40,546 nt of DNA. Source: a virus. The translations under genes were made by a program, and so were the position numbers. Positions within the stretch are counted from its first letter, which is position 1; the number at the start of each line of letters is the position of its first letter. The stretch spans positions 1 to 40,546 of IMG/VR virus record IMGVR_UViG_3300031224_000001; one strand, 5' to 3'. The notes under the pieces were generated by a model. That model saw only the letters and a list, made by a program, of their open reading frames with translations, searched no databases and had not been told where the DNA came from. Positions 37,330 through 40,546 of the stretch are shown here, piece by piece.

Positions 37330-38358
37330 TTACCCCCTCGGAACCCGGCGAACCATACCATCGACACCCGTATAGGTTGTACCCGGTGGCAGCAACTCCG
37401 AAGCTTCCGCCGCAGAAGCAAACCTGTATCCGCTTTTTATCAATCGCTCTGCGGCATCTTTAGAGCTTTTTCTACGGCTCTTACGAACGCCTAAAAGCCC
37501 ATGCCGATCATCTCCACCGGCAATCTCTTCATTGTGCTTTCGGATATTGGCGACCAGTTCCTTTTGTACATCTGTTGTTTGAGCGGTATCACTTTCGTCA
37601 GCATCGCCATCCGCCTTCCCCCAGTAATCATCATACTCCGACGTACCCGGCGTAAAAGGAGGCCATTCATCCGCTCCCGCCGCACTCTCCTTAAACAATT
37701 GCGTCTTTGTGCCCCCACTGGGCAAAGTAATCTCCCGGCCAATTTGTTTTTGACCCGTCTCATCAAAAATCGGTTTAGTTCCCACCTCCATTGGTTGTTG
37801 CATCGGCATTGCCCTGCCTGTGGCATCCTGATAGATCCCGCCGCCCTTCCATCCCGCTTCCTCTGCCATCTTCTCTATCCGCTTCAGATTCCCATCACGT
37901 CGCATCTCCTCCACTCCACGGGTCAGCCAGCTCCCCACCACGCCACCCACCGAATCAATGGTTTGGCCCAGCACATCCATGCTCGAACCGTAACGGGAAG
38001 CCCCCGCATTGATTCCCGCCACATTCTCCGCCGCCGATCCCTGCCGATCCGCCACATTCTCCGCCGCCGATCCCTGCCGATCCGCCACGCCAAACGCCTG
38101 TTCTCTGCCAATCTCCGCCACACCGGTGGCCGCTTCGCCCCGACGATCCTCCACACCAAACTGCGTTTGCTGCTCCATGCCCGCCAGCCTTTGCTGATGG
38201 TCCATTTGTTTCTGACGGGACATCATCTGATTCATCTGCTGAATGCGCGCATCTTCATCCCGCGCAAAATCTTCTTTCGTCATGGCCTGACCCATCGTTC
38301 GGCGGAAAGTGCGGGCGGAGCCGCCACGTAAATAATCTGTAGTAGGAGCATCAAACAT
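37330..38358 (-). CDS. Internal/tail protein with coiled coil
   Basis: 342 residues. A Gln/Met/Arg-rich N-terminal coiled coil (DEDARIQQMNQMMSRQKQMD) is followed by two exact VADRQGSAAEN units (33-bp repeats at about 38022-38088), a glycine-containing hydrophobic patch (SVGGVVGSWLTRG) and a basic C-terminus (RKSRRKSSKDAAERLIKSGY). Immediately upstream of the giant protein, this fits an internal virion or ejectosome partner. Palindrome 7 lies 24-34 bases before the ATG. Confidence 0.6.
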   Translation of the reverse strand: MFDAPTTDYLRGGSARTFRRTMGQAMTKEDFARDEDARIQQMNQMMSRQKQMDHQQRLAGMEQQTQFGVEDRRGEAATGVAEIGREQAFGVADRQGSAAENVADRQGSAAENVAGINAGASRYGSSMDVLGQTIDSVGGVVGSWLTRGVEEMRRDGNLKRIEKMAEEAGWKGGGIYQDATGRAMPMQQPMEVGTKPIFDETGQKQIGREITLPSGGTKTQLFKESAAGADEWPPFTPGTSEYDDYWGKADGDADESDTAQTTDVQKELVANIRKHNEEIAGGDDRHGLLGVRKSRRKSSKDAAERLIKSGYRFASAAEASELLPPGTTYTGVDGMVRRVPRG

Positions 38359-38381
38359 AGCAATACCTCATAATTGTAGGA

Positions 38382-38392
38382 GTGTGGAACAC
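38382..38392 (-). promoter_or_regulatory. Palindrome 7, upstream of the 38358 gene
   Basis: GTGT-TCC-ACAC on the minus strand, followed by TCCTACAAT. TACAAT would also serve as a -10 box. The upstream flank TGTGCTATA is shared with palindrome 1. Confidence 0.55.
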
Positions 38393-38438
38393 ATATAGCA
38401 CATTAATGAAATCTGGTCAAAGGCGGGAGGCCCTGGGG

Positions 38439-39128
38439 TTAATAACTCCAAAATTCTGGAGTGGCCTCCGTGTTATCCAACACGAAATAAGCTCCGTAGG
38501 CCTGCTGGCCCCTATTCTCCTCCACCTCCAAGGTGACGGTATCCCCTGCTTTTGGCCCCACCTGAAAATCAAATGTGGCATAAGGATAAGGAGTGTCAAG
38601 GCTAGAAGCACGGGCAAAAGCAGGATTTGCAAAGTTCTCTGCCTGAATGGTGTAAAAGAGTTTCAGAGGGCCCCCACCATAAAGGCCAATCTGAAAAGCA
38701 AAGATTCCTGGATGATTCCCCATCACCGTAATCGGATCGGTAGATGTATCCTCCAAGATTTCGGTAAACTGAAATACAAATGACTTCGATAAAGGATCGC
38801 TCAAGCACACCCGCGCAAAGGGTTCAATATCCTCAAGCAAAGGTTCGGTATCTGTAGATACCTCCGTTTTGTACATCAACTGCGTAAGCTCTGGGGTTCG
38901 AATACGTACATCCGACCCGCCAGCTACATAACCCTCAATCGCAAAAGACGTGAGAGATTTGATATTCCAAATCAGATAGCAGGCATTCAGATACTTTTCA
39001 TGTCCATCCGCCCCTGGCAGATCCACCGCATCCCAATAACTCCGGAAACCCCCTGCGCTCAAATCATGCAAAAAGCAATAAGGCGCACCATTCGACGCGC
39101 TCATAGCCATAAACTCTTGGGTAGCCAT
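38439..39128 (-). CDS. Tail-region structural protein, hypothetical
   Basis: 229 residues, soluble, beta-rich, with no signal peptide. It contains SASNGAPYCFLHDLSAGGFR near the N-terminus and a C-terminal region rich in aromatic residues (YPYATFDFQVGPKAG). The ATG overlaps the stop of the 39128 gene. It lies downstream of the fibre, probably a tail or fibre-associated protein. No family recognised. Confidence 0.6.
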   Translation of the reverse strand: MATQEFMAMSASNGAPYCFLHDLSAGGFRSYWDAVDLPGADGHEKYLNACYLIWNIKSLTSFAIEGYVAGGSDVRIRTPELTQLMYKTEVSTDTEPLLEDIEPFARVCLSDPLSKSFVFQFTEILEDTSTDPITVMGNHPGIFAFQIGLYGGGPLKLFYTIQAENFANPAFARASSLDTPYPYATFDFQVGPKAGDTVTLEVEENRGQQAYGAYFVLDNTEATPEFWSY

Positions 39129-39691
39129 TATCCTATCCTCACTAGCTCAACAATCGGACCTCGACGACCGGCGCAAAATATATTCTCCCTGAACACCCCG
39201 CCCTGACAAACCACTTTCTCCCCGCGCACAATGGGTAAACGGTAATAATCTTGAGTCTCTACAGGACCAGCACTTGCATCCCCATCGTAAAGCTCCTCTC
39301 CACCCACATCCATCGTAGGCACCCCCATAGGGTCCGCCAGTCCGGTTATAACAGAATTACTCACCACAAATTCCACACTCCAATCCGTATGCGCCGCACC
39401 CGGAGCGGGAGAAGGATCATAATCCTCCGTGGCATCCGCATACGTAAACGATATGATCCCGCCTTTGGTATAGATCCTAAACTGCGTTACACCCCCACCA
39501 CCACCACCACCCCCCGGCAACCATTCCGGAATCTCATCCATCGGGCCAGCCCCCGCCACCGGCGCATCAAAAATATCTTCCGTTTGGACACTCAACCTTT
39601 CCTCGATCAAGGTCAATCGGTCCATAAGATCCTGCTGTGGCAATGCCTTTTCAGCGGGCTTAACCTCATCTGCTGGATCTATGTCGCTCAT
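39128..39691 (-). CDS. Tail protein with poly-glycine hinge, hypothetical
   Basis: 187 residues. A helical N-terminal part (DLMDRLTLIEERLSVQTEDI) is joined by a run of eight glycines to a beta-rich C-terminal domain (FRIYTKGGIISFTYADATED). The ATG overlaps the fibre stop (ATGA). Helix plus hinge plus beta domain suggests a fibre-associated trimeric protein; this is inference. Confidence 0.6.
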   Translation of the reverse strand: MSDIDPADEVKPAEKALPQQDLMDRLTLIEERLSVQTEDIFDAPVAGAGPMDEIPEWLPGGGGGGGGVTQFRIYTKGGIISFTYADATEDYDPSPAPGAAHTDWSVEFVVSNSVITGLADPMGVPTMDVGGEELYDGDASAGPVETQDYYRLPIVRGEKVVCQGGVFRENIFCAGRRGPIVELVRIG

Positions 39692-40546
39692 AATGTTCCA
39701 TCCTCATCTGCTGCCCAATCGCTTTGACCGTCAAATACATAGCCTTGGCCTTGGAAATACGTACCCGTGGAATTAGGATTAATCCTCACGCCACTATGAT
39801 TTAAAAGATCCGCGGCTACCGCGCTTGCAGACGTATTCCCTACAAACCTTAGGGTGAGGGTCAAAGTCCGCTTCTCAGTCGTGCCATCCTCAATGGTGCG
39901 ATATTGATCCTTCTTCACGGTCGTTGGCTCGTTATAGTCTTGATAAGGATCTGCCGGTGTCGATGAAAACCCCGAAAACCTTTTGGGTGTAGCCACACAA
40001 CTTACCGCATACAGACCAAACGCATCCCTCGGACTCACCGAACCAATCACATGATGCCCACTTAGATCTACCTCTGCCACACCCGCATCGCCATTATCCG
40101 CAATCGCCTCCGCCTCCGCTTCTGTCAGTTGACCCGCCAGGCGTTTGTAAATAATCCCATAATCATTACTTCCCGCAATAAACCAATCTGTATCCCACTT
40201 GGTTCCCGGCGTAATAACATCCAGCGAATTATCAAACTTGCCAAACTCATTTTTATCAGATCTCGTCCGCACCACCTTACCCGTCTGCGCCGTTGCCTCC
40301 AGCTTCGCATCCGCATTCTTGGCCACCGTACGAGTGGTCGATTGATCTGCCCTCGACTCGGATAGATGCTCCACCGTCTGAAGCTTCGGAGTTATCACAT
40401 CCAGCGAATTATCAAACTTGCCAAACTCATTTTCATCAGATCTCGTCCGCACCACCTTACCCGTCTGCGCCGTTGCCTCCAGCTTCGCATCCGCATTCTT
40501 GGCCACCGTACGACTGGTCGATTGATCTGCCCTCGACTCGGATAGA
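39688..40546 (-). CDS. Tail fibre/tail-spike-like protein, C-terminal part (continues from base 1)
   Basis: Continuation of the gene that begins at 1745. The stretch near 40205-40546 holds further 60-residue repeats. A unique C-terminal domain of ~170 residues follows, with KWDTDWFIAGSNDYGIIYKR, EADLSGHHVIGSVSP-like strands and TTEKRTLTLTLRFVG, ending GQGYVFDGQSDWAADEDGTL. An apparent ATG at 40506 is only an in-repeat methionine-like start. The distal domain would carry receptor specificity. The last 102 bases are the same as 1-102. Confidence 0.8.
   Translation of the reverse strand, partial: LSESRADQSTSRTVAKNADAKLEATAQTGKVVRTRSDENEFGKFDNSLDVITPKLQTVEHLSESRADQSTTRTVAKNADAKLEATAQTGKVVRTRSDKNEFGKFDNSLDVITPGTKWDTDWFIAGSNDYGIIYKRLAGQLTEAEAEAIADNGDAGVAEVDLSGHHVIGSVSPRDAFGLYAVSCVATPKRFSGFSSTPADPYQDYNEPTTVKKDQYRTIEDGTTEKRTLTLTLRFVGNTSASAVAADLLNHSGVRINPNSTGTYFQGQGYVFDGQSDWAADEDGTL
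40445..40546. repeat. 102-bp terminal overlap with bases 1-102
   Basis: The last 102 bases are identical to the first 102. Removing one copy restores the normal 180-bp repeat phase and keeps the fibre frame (102 is divisible by three). This is what a circular molecule or a circularly permuted genome looks like when an assembly is cut inside a repeat. Confidence 0.9.

Noticed and set aside
1-40546. tRNA or rRNA genes
   Set aside because: No cloverleaf with a TTCGA-type T-arm and CCA-like end was noticed on either strand by eye. A covariance search was not possible.

Overview
The window reads as an almost complete genome of a tailed double-stranded DNA bacteriophage, probably short-tailed. It has a large terminase, a long podovirus-type portal, scaffold, major capsid protein, a head-tail adaptor, a fibre and a 2145-residue ejection-type protein, and no tape-measure or sheath gene. 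The last 102 bases (40445-40546) equal the first 102, and the fibre gene that leaves the left end re-enters in frame from the right end. The molecule is therefore best read as a circle (or circularly permuted genome) of about 40,444 bp, cut inside a repeat. A tyrosine integrase and a small excisionase-like gene point to a temperate phage. The host is uncertain. Host-type dispersed repeats in several intergenic gaps and the style of some small genes suggest, from memory only, a bacterium of the Planctomycetes-Verrucomicrobia-Chlamydiae group.

Layout. Almost everything from 25618 leftwards to 1, and on across the junction from 40546 to about 29391, is on the minus strand. In transcription order: HTH protein (possible small terminase), a hypothetical gene, a structured non-coding region, replication initiator with an iteron array, DnaB-type helicase, large terminase, portal, a dense cluster of tiny coupled genes (15.5-11.5 kb), DEDDh exonuclease, scaffold, capsid, adaptor, a leucine-rich-repeat surface protein, sulfotransferase, DUF4376-like protein, membrane/lipoprotein genes, an alpha/beta hydrolase, the repeat-bearing fibre, two further tail proteins, an internal protein, the giant multidomain protein, integrase and excisionase. 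A short rightward early block (25819-29333) carries small plasmid/phage-type genes, including a J-domain protein.

Four signals stand out. (1) In the 15-12 kb cluster a 54- or 57-bp hairpin-forming element occurs ten times in one orientation. It sits either at ATGA stop/start junctions between small genes or in frame inside genes as a linker; arms covary and the ends are CAAC...GTTG, which resembles integron attC sites. (2) Seven palindromes of the form GTGTTNNACAC, usually followed by TACA, mark the starts of leftward transcription units. (3) Five hairpins with covarying stems and a common ACGGATT-type loop precede the translation units of the early block. (4) A roughly 115-nt region at 23731-23844 can fold into a pseudoknot.

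Working together: the giant virion protein joins DPFAGHEIV repeats, a J-domain, sigma-70-like regions 2 and 4 and an HExxH metallopeptidase motif, and could be ejected to act on host chaperones, RNA polymerase and proteins. The rightward block would act early. The leftward block replicates DNA from an origin inside the initiator gene, packages it and builds the particle. The 2-6 kb part is an accessory region (LRR protein, sulfotransferase, three lipoproteins, esterase) likely concerned with the host surface and lysis.
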